This document shows positions 7,167 to 14,806 of a DNA stretch of 16,040 bases, piece by piece. The DNA comes from Bacteroidia bacterium (GTDB taxonomy: Bacteria > Bacteroidota > Bacteroidia > JABEUT01). Each line of letters opens with the position of its first letter. The first letter of the stretch is position 1. The translations under genes and the position numbers were made by a program. A model generated the notes under the pieces. It was given only the letters and a program-made list of their open reading frames with translations. It did no database searches and was not told where the DNA came from. The stretch is taken from positions 1 through 16,040 of the forward strand of contig JABEUT010000138.1 in NCBI GenBank assembly GCA_013044305.1, written 5' to 3'.

Positions 7167-9266
7167 TTAGCTTTTTTCCTTATACTCTTTTCGCAGCACC
7201 CTTCTCATCACCTTATTCGATGCCGTTCGCGGCAACGTGGGAATAAGCACCACCTCCTTTATCCTGAACAATGGGTTCAAATGTTTTGCTATTGCCCGCT
7301 GCATCTCTTCTTTCATTGTTAGGGTATCGGTACCGGCCCCCTTCGCGGGAACAACATACAGCACCAGTTCGCTGGGTCCGCCCTGCGGCGGGTCGAAAGC
7401 TATTGCCGCCGATTCGCTTACTCCCTTTACCTCTGCCACCGCTCTTTCTATTTCGGCAGAACTAACTTTTATACCTCCCAGGTTCATGGTATCATCCACC
7501 CTGCCCTGCGCCCTGTAATAGCCTCCGCCAAGGGCAAGCAGTTCATCGCCGTGGCAGCGCAGAATAGGCTTCATGTTCCATTCGCCATATTCACCGCTTA
7601 TAGGAACGCCTGCTGCGCCAGTAGCTCCGGCAGGCAATGCAGGCGCCTTGCTGTAATATACTTCGTGGTGATCTTTGTTCAGCAGATTAACCGATAAGCC
7701 CATGGAAGGCGGTATAAGATACATTTCGCCGCTATCCGATTGCTTTCCCGATTCGTCCAGTAAAATAAAATCGAGGCCGAGGGCAGGGGTTGAAAAAGCA
7801 GCGGGAGATGCCGGCTGTACCATTGTTCCGGTGGCATAACCACCGCCTATTTCGGTTCCTCCGCAATATTCTATTACGGGCTTGTACCCTGCCCGCGACA
7901 TCAGCCACAGGTAATCGGAAAAGTTCGATGATTCTCCTGTGGAGCTGAACGCGCGTATGCTATTCCAGTCCAGCCCTTTCATGCAGTCCGTATCAATCCA
8001 GCGCTTCACTATGCTTGGTACCAGCCCGAGCATATTCACTTTTGCATCGCGCACAAACTCGCCGAATTGCCTGCCCGTGGGCGCTCCGTAAAACAGTGCA
8101 ATGGTTCCCTTGTTGATGAGTGTTGCAAAAATGAGCCAGGGTCCCATCATCCAGCCGAGGTTGGTGGGCCACGCCACTACCGTGCCGGGTTTTATATCAT
8201 GATGCAGATAGCCGTCGGAGGCGCATTTAATGGCGGTGGTGTGGGTCCAGGGTATGGCTTTAGGATCGCCCGTGGTACCCGACGAAAAAAGAATGTTCAT
8301 TACATCGCCGGGGTTGCAGCTGACCGGAGAAAATCTTTCATCGCCGCCCAAAAAGCTGCTCCAGTCCAGATCGCTCTTGCGCAAACCGGAAACAGGTCCG
8401 TTATCAAGGGGCAGCACTACGACTTTAAAGGGGTTTGCTTCAAGAACCTTGGAGTAAAGTGGTATTTTTTTTCCGCCCCGAAGTATAAAGTCCTGTGTGA
8501 AAATAAGTTTAGCCTGCGATATGCGAAGTCTTTTTTCTATTTCATCGGGGGCGAGGCTGTCGGCAATAGACACAACGGCGCAGCCGGCCTTCACTATGCC
8601 CAGATAAATAGCAACGGCTTCGGCTGTCATAATCATATCAATGGCACAGCTGTCTCCCTTTTTAATGCCTGCCTGTATCAGGCTATTGGCAATGCGGTTG
8701 CTTAGTTTGTCAAGCCCTTCATAGGTCATGCTTTTAACCGGCCCATGCTCTCCCTGGTATATAATAGCTGTAGTCTTACCCTCTGCCCCGAAGCAGCTTC
8801 GGGCTATATTCATGGCTGCGTCTTTTAGCCATAGGGGGCGCTCCGGACTGTTGTTCTCAAATTCGACTGTGGAAGTGTATTTTTTATCCAGCACTATTCC
8901 AAGCTTTTTTGTCATCATCTGCCAGAATTCGCTGCGATGGGTAACCGACCAAAGGTGAAGTTCCTTATAGGTATTTAACCCTAATTCTTTTTGCAGCAAT
9001 CCTATATTGGTCGCCGGAATTTCAGAAGGCTCGGGCAGCCAGGCCGGAGGGGGGCCTTGTTTGTTGTCCCAGCCGGCATACACGGTGTTGAACAGGAAAT
9101 GGTGCAATTCAAAAGGATGTTCAGGGGCGAGCAATTGCTTCGATATGTTTCGCCAGCATTCTTCCGGAGGCAATTCGCCGGCCCAGCCGTTTATAAGGGA
9201 TATCCATTTTGCGACGGTGGCAGGCTCAAGGAATTTTTGCAGTTGGGAAGCTGAAACCGGATCCAT
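7167..9266 (-). CDS. Acyl-CoA synthetase, acetoacetyl-CoA synthetase-like (AAE17/18 type)
   Basis: 699 residues, an ANL-superfamily AMP-forming ligase that makes an acyl-CoA from acid, ATP and CoA through an acyl-adenylate. Visible core motifs: P-loop SSGTTGDPK (328-336), A5 GGTEIGGG (469-476), A7 Asp574 in CHGDELL, hinge A8 GRVDDTMNLGGIKVSSAEIE (588-607), and the adenylation Lys685 in TASNKVMRR. The length and the segments WPTNLGWMMGPWLIFATL and STGES..DYLWLMSRAGYKPVIEYCGGTE fit the acetoacetyl-CoA synthetase-like branch that includes plant AAE17/AAE18, rather than acetyl-CoA synthetase. The acid substrate is unknown. It starts 13 bp after the penicillin-binding protein stop. The long N-terminal part (1-150) is typical of this branch. 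Confidence 0.88.
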   Translation of the reverse strand: MDPVSASQLQKFLEPATVAKWISLINGWAGELPPEECWRNISKQLLAPEHPFELHHFLFNTVYAGWDNKQGPPPAWLPEPSEIPATNIGLLQKELGLNTYKELHLWSVTHRSEFWQMMTKKLGIVLDKKYTSTVEFENNSPERPLWLKDAAMNIARSCFGAEGKTTAIIYQGEHGPVKSMTYEGLDKLSNRIANSLIQAGIKKGDSCAIDMIMTAEAVAIYLGIVKAGCAVVSIADSLAPDEIEKRLRISQAKLIFTQDFILRGGKKIPLYSKVLEANPFKVVVLPLDNGPVSGLRKSDLDWSSFLGGDERFSPVSCNPGDVMNILFSSGTTGDPKAIPWTHTTAIKCASDGYLHHDIKPGTVVAWPTNLGWMMGPWLIFATLINKGTIALFYGAPTGRQFGEFVRDAKVNMLGLVPSIVKRWIDTDCMKGLDWNSIRAFSSTGESSNFSDYLWLMSRAGYKPVIEYCGGTEIGGGYATGTMVQPASPAAFSTPALGLDFILLDESGKQSDSGEMYLIPPSMGLSVNLLNKDHHEVYYSKAPALPAGATGAAGVPISGEYGEWNMKPILRCHGDELLALGGGYYRAQGRVDDTMNLGGIKVSSAEIERAVAEVKGVSESAAIAFDPPQGGPSELVLYVVPAKGAGTDTLTMKEEMQRAIAKHLNPLFRIKEVVLIPTLPRTASNKVMRRVLRKEYKEKS

Positions 9267-9279
9267 GGGGTATATGAAG

Positions 9280-11520
9280 TTAATACGATGGGTTCTGCTT
9301 GTCGTACTTGTCGCAATTCAGCTCAATGGTAACAGGCTTGTCGGGTTTCTGGAAATCGCCCTGATAGAGATTGATGGAATGGTCGGCGCATACCTTTTGC
9401 ATATAGTATGCCCACACAGGCAGCGCCTCGCTGGCCCCCTGCCCGTATTCCATGTTTTCAAAATGTATTGCCCTGTCTTCAAATCCGCTCCAACAGCCCG
9501 AAACCAGATCGGGGGTGATGCCTATGAACCAGCCGTCGGAATTGTTCTGGGTGGTTCCCGTTTTGCCGGCTATAGACAGGGTTGAGGGGAATTTGTACTT
9601 GTAACGCAGCCTTACCCCGGTTCCATAATCCACCACGGCTTCCATCATGTTCAGCATCACATAAGCATCCTGCGGGCTCATTGCCTCGTCGGTTTTAGGT
9701 GTAAATTGTTCAAGCACCCTGCCATTTTTATCTTCTATCCTCGTAACAAAGGTCGGTTCTATCCAAATACCCTTATTGGCGTAAGTGCAGTAAGCTCCCA
9801 CCATATCGCTTACCGATATTTCGGGTGTTCCGAGACAAATGGAGGGTACGGCATCTATGGGTTCGGTTATGCCCATGTGCCTTACTATCTTAATTACTGC
9901 CTGGGGTGTAAAATCCTGTGTCAGGGCGGCGGCTATCCTGTCAACCGACAGGGCCAGGGCGTATTTCAGGGTCATTATCTTGCCGTCGTCGTCTTTATCG
10001 GCATTTTTAGGTGTCCAGCTCTGGTTGTCGTAGTTTATGGTAATGGGCACATTGGGCATTTTGTAACAGGGCGAGTATCCGTTTTGTACGGCAAGCGTGT
10101 ATATAAATGGCTTGAAGGTAGAGCCCACCTGCCTCTTGCCTTCCATCACGTGGTCGTATTTAAAGTACCTGTGGTCAATGCCTCCTACCCAGGCTTTAAT
10201 ATAACCTGTATGCGGGTCAATTGAAACGAAGCCGCATTGCAGGAAACTCTTTGAATACCGGATGGAGTCCATAGGGGTCATGGTGGTATCGAGGGAGTGG
10301 CGGCTGTTCCTCCAAGTGAAGAGGGTCATGGGGGCGGGAGTATTGAAATTTTTTGAAATCTCCTTGTCCGATATGCCTTCCTCCTTCAGCAGGCGGTATC
10401 TGTCGGAGCGACGTTCCGATTCATTGATGAGGTCCTCTATCTGCGATTTGGTAAGACGGAAATCATAAGGCGCATTTTTCCGGTTTTTAATCTCCTTAAA
10501 AAAGCACGGTTGCAGGGTTTTGCAGTTTTCTTCAACCGCCTGTTCGCCATACTGCTGCATCCGCGAATCAATGGTTGTATAAATTTTCAGTCCGTCCTTA
10601 TAAATGTCATAGTGGGAGCCGTCGGGCTTAGGGTGCGTTTCGCACCATTTGCGCATAAAGTTGTCGCGCAGGTATTCGCGGAAATAAGAAGCGAGCCCTT
10701 CGTCGGGGTTTTCGGGGCGGAAATGCAGCGCCACGGGTATTTTTTTAAGTGAATCGTACTTGTGCTGCGATATGTAGTTGTACCTCATCATCTGGTTCAG
10801 CACCACGTTCCTGCGTTCGAACGACAGGGCTTTGTGGCGCACGGGATTGAACAGGGCGGGGTTTTTTTCCATACCTACCAGCACGGCAGCCTGTTCTATC
10901 TTCAGCGAATCGGGCGAGGTATTGAAGTAAATACGCGCCGCCGACTGTATGCCTACGGCGTTGTTAATAAAGTCGAAACGGTTCAGGTACATGGTTATCA
11001 ATTCCTCTTTGGAATACTGCCGTTCCAGCTTTGCCGCTATCACCCACTCCTTGAACTTGCGGAAGGCGAGCTTTATTTTACCCATGTTGGTTTGGCGGGG
11101 AAATAACATTTTGGCGAGCTGCTGGGTAAGGGTGCTGCCTCCGCCCGACGAGGAATGGTGCAGCAGGAGGGTTTCTATAAATACCCTGAAGAGGCTTCGC
11201 AAGTCAATGCCGGAGTGGTCGTAAAAGCGGGCGTCTTCGGTAGCCACCAGCCCGTTCACCACATAGGGGCTTATGTCCTTATATTGTATCTGCGACCGGT
11301 TCTGCACATAGTATTTGCCAAGCACCTGCCCGTCGGATGAATAAACTTCGGAGGCCAAAAATGTCTGGGGGCTTTCCAGTTCCTCGAAGGTGGGCAGCTT
11401 GCCGAAAACACCCGCTGCCGTGCCAAATACGAGCAGCATCAGCAACATGAGCGGTGCAATCACTATTATCCAGAATATACGTAGGTATTTCCTGTAACTA
11501 TGTTTGGCGGAGGATGTCAA
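9280..11520 (-). CDS. Class A penicillin-binding protein (PBP1A-like), TTG start
   Basis: 746 residues, a bifunctional peptidoglycan synthase anchored in the inner membrane by a single N-terminal helix (about residues 14-37). The GT51 glycosyltransferase domain shows ATEDARFYDHSGID with catalytic Glu95, GGSTLTQQLAKMLF (127-140) and ITMYLNRFDF. The transpeptidase domain shows STFK with nucleophile Ser467 and KTGTT (653-657). The middle motif, normally SxN, reads SVD (525-527, in ALALSVDRIAA), which is unusual. The only usable in-frame start is TTG at 11520: a stop lies four codons upstream and the next Met is inside the membrane helix. Residues about 340-400 form a charged insert between the two domains. 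It is the first gene of a three-gene run. mrcA or pbpC-like names would be guesses. Confidence 0.92.
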   Translation of the reverse strand: MTSSAKHSYRKYLRIFWIIVIAPLMLLMLLVFGTAAGVFGKLPTFEELESPQTFLASEVYSSDGQVLGKYYVQNRSQIQYKDISPYVVNGLVATEDARFYDHSGIDLRSLFRVFIETLLLHHSSSGGGSTLTQQLAKMLFPRQTNMGKIKLAFRKFKEWVIAAKLERQYSKEELITMYLNRFDFINNAVGIQSAARIYFNTSPDSLKIEQAAVLVGMEKNPALFNPVRHKALSFERRNVVLNQMMRYNYISQHKYDSLKKIPVALHFRPENPDEGLASYFREYLRDNFMRKWCETHPKPDGSHYDIYKDGLKIYTTIDSRMQQYGEQAVEENCKTLQPCFFKEIKNRKNAPYDFRLTKSQIEDLINESERRSDRYRLLKEEGISDKEISKNFNTPAPMTLFTWRNSRHSLDTTMTPMDSIRYSKSFLQCGFVSIDPHTGYIKAWVGGIDHRYFKYDHVMEGKRQVGSTFKPFIYTLAVQNGYSPCYKMPNVPITINYDNQSWTPKNADKDDDGKIMTLKYALALSVDRIAAALTQDFTPQAVIKIVRHMGITEPIDAVPSICLGTPEISVSDMVGAYCTYANKGIWIEPTFVTRIEDKNGRVLEQFTPKTDEAMSPQDAYVMLNMMEAVVDYGTGVRLRYKYKFPSTLSIAGKTGTTQNNSDGWFIGITPDLVSGCWSGFEDRAIHFENMEYGQGASEALPVWAYYMQKVCADHSINLYQGDFQKPDKPVTIELNCDKYDKQNPSY

Positions 11521-11872
11521 AACAATGTGTTATAAAGGGGTAAAATTACAAAATAGCATTGTAATAGTTTCATTGAATTCTGTTTTGCCCCCTGAATCTG
11601 GGTTTCGTTGGAGTATCTTCAGGTAAGTTTTATTTATATCCACAAGCTATCTCAAAAATAGTGAGTTTTTAACAACCAGTATTTAATGGGTTGATAATAA
11701 GGGATGAAAGATTTGAGAAATAGAGTAGGGGCTTTGCATAAAATAAAGGAATTAGGAGAAAAGCAATGGGCTGTTATCAGTCCCTATATACTTTAACAAT
11801 TTACATCGCCCACTTTAAGGCTGATTAAATATTTCACCGACTTGATGTGAAAATTTTAATTTTCAAAGCAGT
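11521..11872. other. Gene-poor intergenic stretch with possible insertion-sequence remnant
   Basis: About 350 bp with no convincing gene. It should contain the promoter of the penicillin-binding protein gene, but no exact TAnnTTTG is seen there; the nearest is a one-base-short TATTTTG at 11555-11549 on the minus strand. A 30-codon plus-strand frame at 11704-11796 ends in ALHKIKELGEKQWAVISPYIL, which faintly resembles the QWAxIxPLL start of IS5-type transposases. Nearby AGCTATCTCAAAAATAGTGAG (11646-11666) looks like an element end. Both resemblances are weak. Confidence 0.3.
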
Positions 11873-11906
11873 ATAAAAAAAGGGGGCAGTGATCCCTGCC
11901 CCCTTT
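11873..11906 (-). terminator. Rho-independent terminator of the hsp20 gene
   Basis: A perfect 11-bp stem, AAAGGGGGCAG (11879-11889) against CTGCCCCCTTT (11896-11906), closes a 6-base loop. Read on the minus strand it is followed by a run of seven T (11881-11875, partly shared with the stem). It lies 9 bp beyond the hsp20 stop codon. No other stem in the window is as clear. Confidence 0.9.
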
Positions 11907-11915
11907 AATATTTAC

Positions 11916-12377
11916 TTAACTTATTTCAATGATGCGGGAAGATTTAACCTTTGCTTCGTCCGATTTTGGTATGCTGACATGCAATATGCCATCCTTGTAT
12001 GTGGCCTTTATTTGGTCCTTTTCCACCATTTCTTCCGGAAGCCGGAACGAGCGGCTGAAGGATTCATAGCTGAACTCACGCAGGGTGTATTTCCCCGAAG
12101 TATCCTTCTCTTCTTTCTTGGTTTCCCGTTGTGCAGAAATCATCAGCAGGTCATTCTCCAGTTCTATCCTGAAATTATTCTTTTCAAGACCTGGAGCGGC
12201 CACTTCTACCTCAAAGCCCTTTTCATCTTCACTGATGTTTACAAAAGGGGGCGTGGCATTGCCAGCTACTGGTCCAGAAGGCCAGTCGAACAGATTGCCG
12301 GAAAGGAAATCTTCGATAAAAGTCGGAAATTCGGGGAGCAGGCTCCCATTGTGGTTTGATTTTACAAGTGTTTTCAT
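11916..12377 (-). CDS. Hsp20 / alpha-crystallin small heat-shock protein
   Basis: 153 residues. An ATP-independent holdase chaperone that binds unfolding proteins as cytoplasmic oligomers. The N-terminal arm (1-42) contains LPEFPTFIEDFLSGNLFDW. The alpha-crystallin domain covers about 43-138: PFVNISEDEKGFEVEVAAPGLEKNNFRIELENDLLMISAQRE, then YTLREFSYESFSRSFRLP, and the family-typical YKDGILHVSIPK. A C-terminal IxI anchor is visible as IEI (150-152). Length is normal. It is a single-gene unit with a strong Shine-Dalgarno upstream and a strong terminator downstream. Confidence 0.95.
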   Translation of the reverse strand: MKTLVKSNHNGSLLPEFPTFIEDFLSGNLFDWPSGPVAGNATPPFVNISEDEKGFEVEVAAPGLEKNNFRIELENDLLMISAQRETKKEEKDTSGKYTLREFSYESFSRSFRLPEEMVEKDQIKATYKDGILHVSIPKSDEAKVKSSRIIEIS

Positions 12378-12384
12378 AATCAGT

Positions 12385-12391
12385 CCTCCTT
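12385..12391 (-). promoter_or_regulatory. Strong Shine-Dalgarno of hsp20
   Basis: AAGGAGG on the minus strand sits 7 bases before the hsp20 ATG. This is a near-perfect anti-16S match, while the other genes in the window mostly lack one, as is usual in Bacteroidota. A 5-bp inverted repeat GTCTG/CAGAC (12401-12418, 8-base loop) lies just upstream in the presumed leader. Confidence 0.75.
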
Positions 12392-12428
12392 AAATTTTAT
12401 GTCTGCATTTTTACAGACGGGGTTAAAA

Positions 12429-12462
12429 ATTAATTTGAATTAATCATAACAGATTGCAATCT
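12429..12462. promoter_or_regulatory. Palindromes upstream of hsp20, possible operator
   Basis: There are two inverted repeats close together: ATTAATT-TG-AATTAAT (12429-12444) and the perfect 12-bp palindrome AGATTGCAATCT (12451-12462). They lie 52-85 bp upstream of the hsp20 ATG, where a promoter or operator would be expected. No TAnnTTTG box is found there. No known heat-shock operator (CIRCE) is recognised, so the role is inferred only from position. Confidence 0.35.
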
Positions 12463-12607
12463 CAATTTGGGTAACGACAAAAGCTGTGCCATAAAATTCA
12501 TGACAAATGTTAAAAAATGTTAACCGGAATGATGTTATTACTTTACATCTGGCCCACTCCCCCGGGCGCAGTTTTCAACTATAAGTCAGGCTCTCCGACA
12601 AATAATA

Positions 12608-13651
12608 TTATTTCAGCTCGGTAGCCACATCCCCTGTAAGGGTATTAAGGAATGCCACAATATCATCAGCCTCCTTACCGCTTAGTTTTTTATTTAACTG
12701 AAGCTGTGCCATAATTCCAACAGCATCCTTCAGGCTGCTTACACTCCCATCATGGAAATAGGGCCCTGTTTTTGCAATATTTCTTAACATAGGGACTTTA
12801 AACACAAATTTATCGGCTTCATTCTTTGTAAGGTCATATCTGCCACTATCTATTTTAGTGCTTTTGGTATAGTCCCAATAGTTTCCGAACAATCCGAACT
12901 TCTGAAACATTCTTCCGCCAATCACATTGCCCGAGTGGCAGTTGATGCAGCCGGCAGAGATAAATGTATTCAGCCCCTCTTTTTCCTTATCCGTCAAAGC
13001 TGTTTGGTCGCCCTTCAGGTAAACATCGAACCTTGACGGGGTTATCAGCCTCCTTTCGAAAGCGCCGATGGCTTTCTGTACATTCAGAAATGTAATGGGT
13101 TTTTTGTCTTCAGGGAAAGCCTTTGCAAACAAATCCTGATATTCTTTCACCTTCGAAAGGCGATTAATTAAAAAATCTTTATCTGGTATGGCCATCTCCA
13201 CCTTGTTCAGGATAGGGCCGCCCGCCTGTTCCTCCACATCCTTTGCCCTGCCATCCCAAAACTGGGCAAACTCCAAGGCGACGTTAAATACAGTGTTGGC
13301 ATTGCGCCCGCCCAACTTTTTATCATTCCCGGCAGAAAACCTTTCATTATCCACGCCATAGGTATTTAGGTTATGGCACGAATTGCAACTGATGGTATTA
13401 TCTTTGGATAGCCTGACATCGAAAAATAAAGTTTTCCCCAATTTCACCTTATTGTCGGTAACAGGGTTGTCTGGGTTATCCGCAACCAATGGCAGGGTGC
13501 CAAAAATATTGGCAGCCGTAGCATGAAGTATGGAATCGCGGCCGGCTTTGTCTTTATCCTGTTGACTTATTCCGGCAACCTGATCCTCTTTTGTATTACC
13601 GCAACTTATTAAAGTGAGTACGGCAACCCCGAAAATTAATTGCTTAATCAT
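12608..13651 (-). CDS. Di-haem cytochrome c peroxidase (CcpA/MauG family) lipoprotein
   Basis: 347 residues from the ATG at 13651. It probably reduces hydrogen peroxide in the periplasm using electrons from cytochrome c. The N-terminus MIKQLIFGVAVLTLISCGN is a lipoprotein signal (LISC, lipidated Cys17). Two haem c sites are visible: CNSCH (89-93) and CINCH (235-239). The family segments GGRNANTVFN..FWDGRAKDVEEQAGGPI..VEMA and KVPMLRNIAKTGPYFHDGSV are present. A longer frame starts at 13669, but the -7 box ends at 13672, so that ATG would lie at or before the transcription start; 13651 is preferred. Divergent from the arsR-like gene. Confidence 0.92.
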   Translation of the reverse strand: MIKQLIFGVAVLTLISCGNTKEDQVAGISQQDKDKAGRDSILHATAANIFGTLPLVADNPDNPVTDNKVKLGKTLFFDVRLSKDNTISCNSCHNLNTYGVDNERFSAGNDKKLGGRNANTVFNVALEFAQFWDGRAKDVEEQAGGPILNKVEMAIPDKDFLINRLSKVKEYQDLFAKAFPEDKKPITFLNVQKAIGAFERRLITPSRFDVYLKGDQTALTDKEKEGLNTFISAGCINCHSGNVIGGRMFQKFGLFGNYWDYTKSTKIDSGRYDLTKNEADKFVFKVPMLRNIAKTGPYFHDGSVSSLKDAVGIMAQLQLNKKLSGKEADDIVAFLNTLTGDVATELK

Positions 13652-13671
13652 ATTCGTAAAATTTATCATTA

Positions 13672-13679
13672 CAAAAGTA
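13672..13679 (-). promoter_or_regulatory. -7 box of the cytochrome c peroxidase gene
   Basis: TACTTTTG on the minus strand matches TAnnTTTG exactly and ends 20 bases before the preferred ATG at 13651. It decides the start codon for that gene, since the ATG at 13669 would sit only 2 bases downstream of the box. Confidence 0.7.
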
Positions 13680-13831
13680 CAGCAGGGTTACATACACAGA
13701 ATGATATGCCTCACCCCGGATACTGACAAATATCACCAATAGAAAAGCAGGCAAATAATCAGACGCCACCACACTCGGTAACAGGGTTAATCGTGCGGGT
13801 TCGGCCCTAAAATGCAATCGTTAATTTAAAT

Positions 13832-13849
13832 GTTCGTATATTTGCGAAC
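13832..13849 (+). promoter_or_regulatory. arsR promoter with operator bracketing the -7 box
   Basis: GTTCG-TATATTTG-CGAAC: the central TATATTTG (13837-13844) is a perfect TAnnTTTG -7 box, and the 5-bp arms on each side are exact inverted repeats. Its end is 15 bases before the ATG at 13860. ArsR-family dimers bind such inverted repeats over promoters, so autoregulation is likely; this is inferred from symmetry and position. Confidence 0.7.
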
Positions 13850-13859
13850 TATTAAACTA

Positions 13860-14192
13860 ATGAACATGTCCGGCAAAATGATTTATGAGCTTCATGCCCA
13901 GGTGTGCAAAGCCCTTGCACACCCCTTGCGCATTGAAGTGATTGATGTACTGCAATAAGGCGAACTCTGTTTTTCCGACATACTTGAAAATACAGGCGGC
14001 CTGAAATCGAACCTAAGCCGGCACCTGTCCGTAATGGTAAGCAGCGGCATATTGAAGGTAAGAAGAAACAGCCGAAGCAATTATTACAGCCTCTCATCGG
14101 CAAAGGTGGCTAAAGCCTGCGCCATAATGCGCGAGGTATTGATTGATAAATTAAAAAAGCAGCAGCAGATGCATCGGCTCCTGCTCAACTAA
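13860..14192 (+). pseudogene. ArsR/SmtB-family regulator interrupted by an in-frame TAA
   Basis: From the ATG at 13860 the frame reads MNMSGKMIYELHAQVCKALA, then HPLRIEVIDVLQ, then TAA (13956-13958, codon 33), and continues in the same frame as GELCFSDILENTGGLKSNLS, RHLSVMVSSGILKVRRNSRS, NYYSLSSAKVAKACAIMREV to a stop at 14190-14192. The whole 110-position translation is a recognisable ArsR winged-helix regulator: helix 1 with CKALAHPLR, recognition helix around 47-65, wing KVRRNSRSNYYSL. Potential sensor cysteines are 16, 37 and 87. One base change (for example AAA, GAA or CAA to TAA) explains the break, and nothing else in the frame has decayed, so the lesion is recent, a sequencing error, or a stop that is read through. 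It heads the rhodanese-GDCCVxC-methyltransferase cluster. Confidence 0.8.
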
Positions 14193-14227
14193 AGCAAACA
14201 AATAAAATAATAAACAACCCAAACATC

Positions 14228-14677
14228 ATGAAAAGGATCATCCTCCCCGTTCTGATTCTGGCCGCCGCCGGAATAATATTCGCCTGCCACAATCCTGCTA
14301 TGCAAAACACGCCTGAACCGTGGACAAGGAACCAGCTGCTGGAACCTGCCGCCCTTGCCGCAACCATCAACAACCCCTCGGCCGCCAAACCTGTTATTTT
14401 CAGTATTGGCCCCGCCGGGCTTATCAAAGGAGCGGTTGACATAGGCCCCGCACACGAAGACGACAACCTGGGAAAACTGAAGAAAGAGTTAAGCAAGCTG
14501 CCTAAAAACACAGCCATTGTGGTTTATTGCGGATGCTGTCCGTTTGAACACTGTCCCAATATACGGCCCGCCTTTAAACTTTTAAACCAAATGGGATTTA
14601 CAAACCAAAAGCTTTTAAATCTTTCTGACAATTTAAGAGTGGACTGGATCAGCAAAGGATACCCAATGGCCGACTGA
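14228..14677 (+). CDS. Rhodanese-domain lipoprotein
   Basis: 149 residues. The N-terminus MKRIILPVLILAAAGIIFAC is a lipoprotein signal with lipidated Cys20, so the protein is probably periplasm-facing. Residues about 32-149 form one rhodanese domain: KPVIFSIGP, KGAVDIGPA, then the active-site strand IVVYCGCCPFEHCPN with Cys101 in the usual nucleophile position and further Cys103, 104 and 109, then PAFKLLNQMGFTNQKLLNL and DWISKGYP. Rhodaneses carry a sulfane sulfur as a Cys persulfide; the extra cysteines suggest handling of sulfur, selenium or a thiophilic metal, which is inference. It starts 35 bp after the regulator frame with no promoter box, so it is likely co-transcribed with it. Confidence 0.85.
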   Translation: MKRIILPVLILAAAGIIFACHNPAMQNTPEPWTRNQLLEPAALAATINNPSAAKPVIFSIGPAGLIKGAVDIGPAHEDDNLGKLKKELSKLPKNTAIVVYCGCCPFEHCPNIRPAFKLLNQMGFTNQKLLNLSDNLRVDWISKGYPMAD

Positions 14678-14710
14678 AAAGAGCTTAATGGTAAATAAGC
14701 GAAAGCAAGA

Positions 14711-14722
14711 GTGCTTAAGCAC
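14711..14722. repeat. Perfect 12-bp palindrome GTGCTTAAGCAC
   Basis: The palindrome lies between the rhodanese gene and the GDCCVxC gene, 34 bp after the rhodanese stop. A related GCTTA...TAAGC pair lies at 14683-14700. There is no T-run, so it is not a normal terminator. It could be an operator for the promoter at 14807 or a processing hairpin. Confidence 0.35.
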
Positions 14723-14806
14723 ATCCATTTAACAAAAGACAGGGGGATGAGTGCTATGACAGAACCGGAATACCTGATAACGGATAGCGAAAAAGATTTT
14801 GTTTTT

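Noticed and set aside
8067..8705. A 212-codon plus-strand open frame opposite the acyl-CoA synthetase.
   Set aside because: Same reason: it is a shadow of a gene with all its catalytic motifs on the other strand.
13672..13849. Shared regulation of the cytochrome c peroxidase gene by the divergent arsR operator.
   Set aside because: The inverted repeat is specific to the arsR -7 box, and no second copy is found near the peroxidase box 150 bp away.
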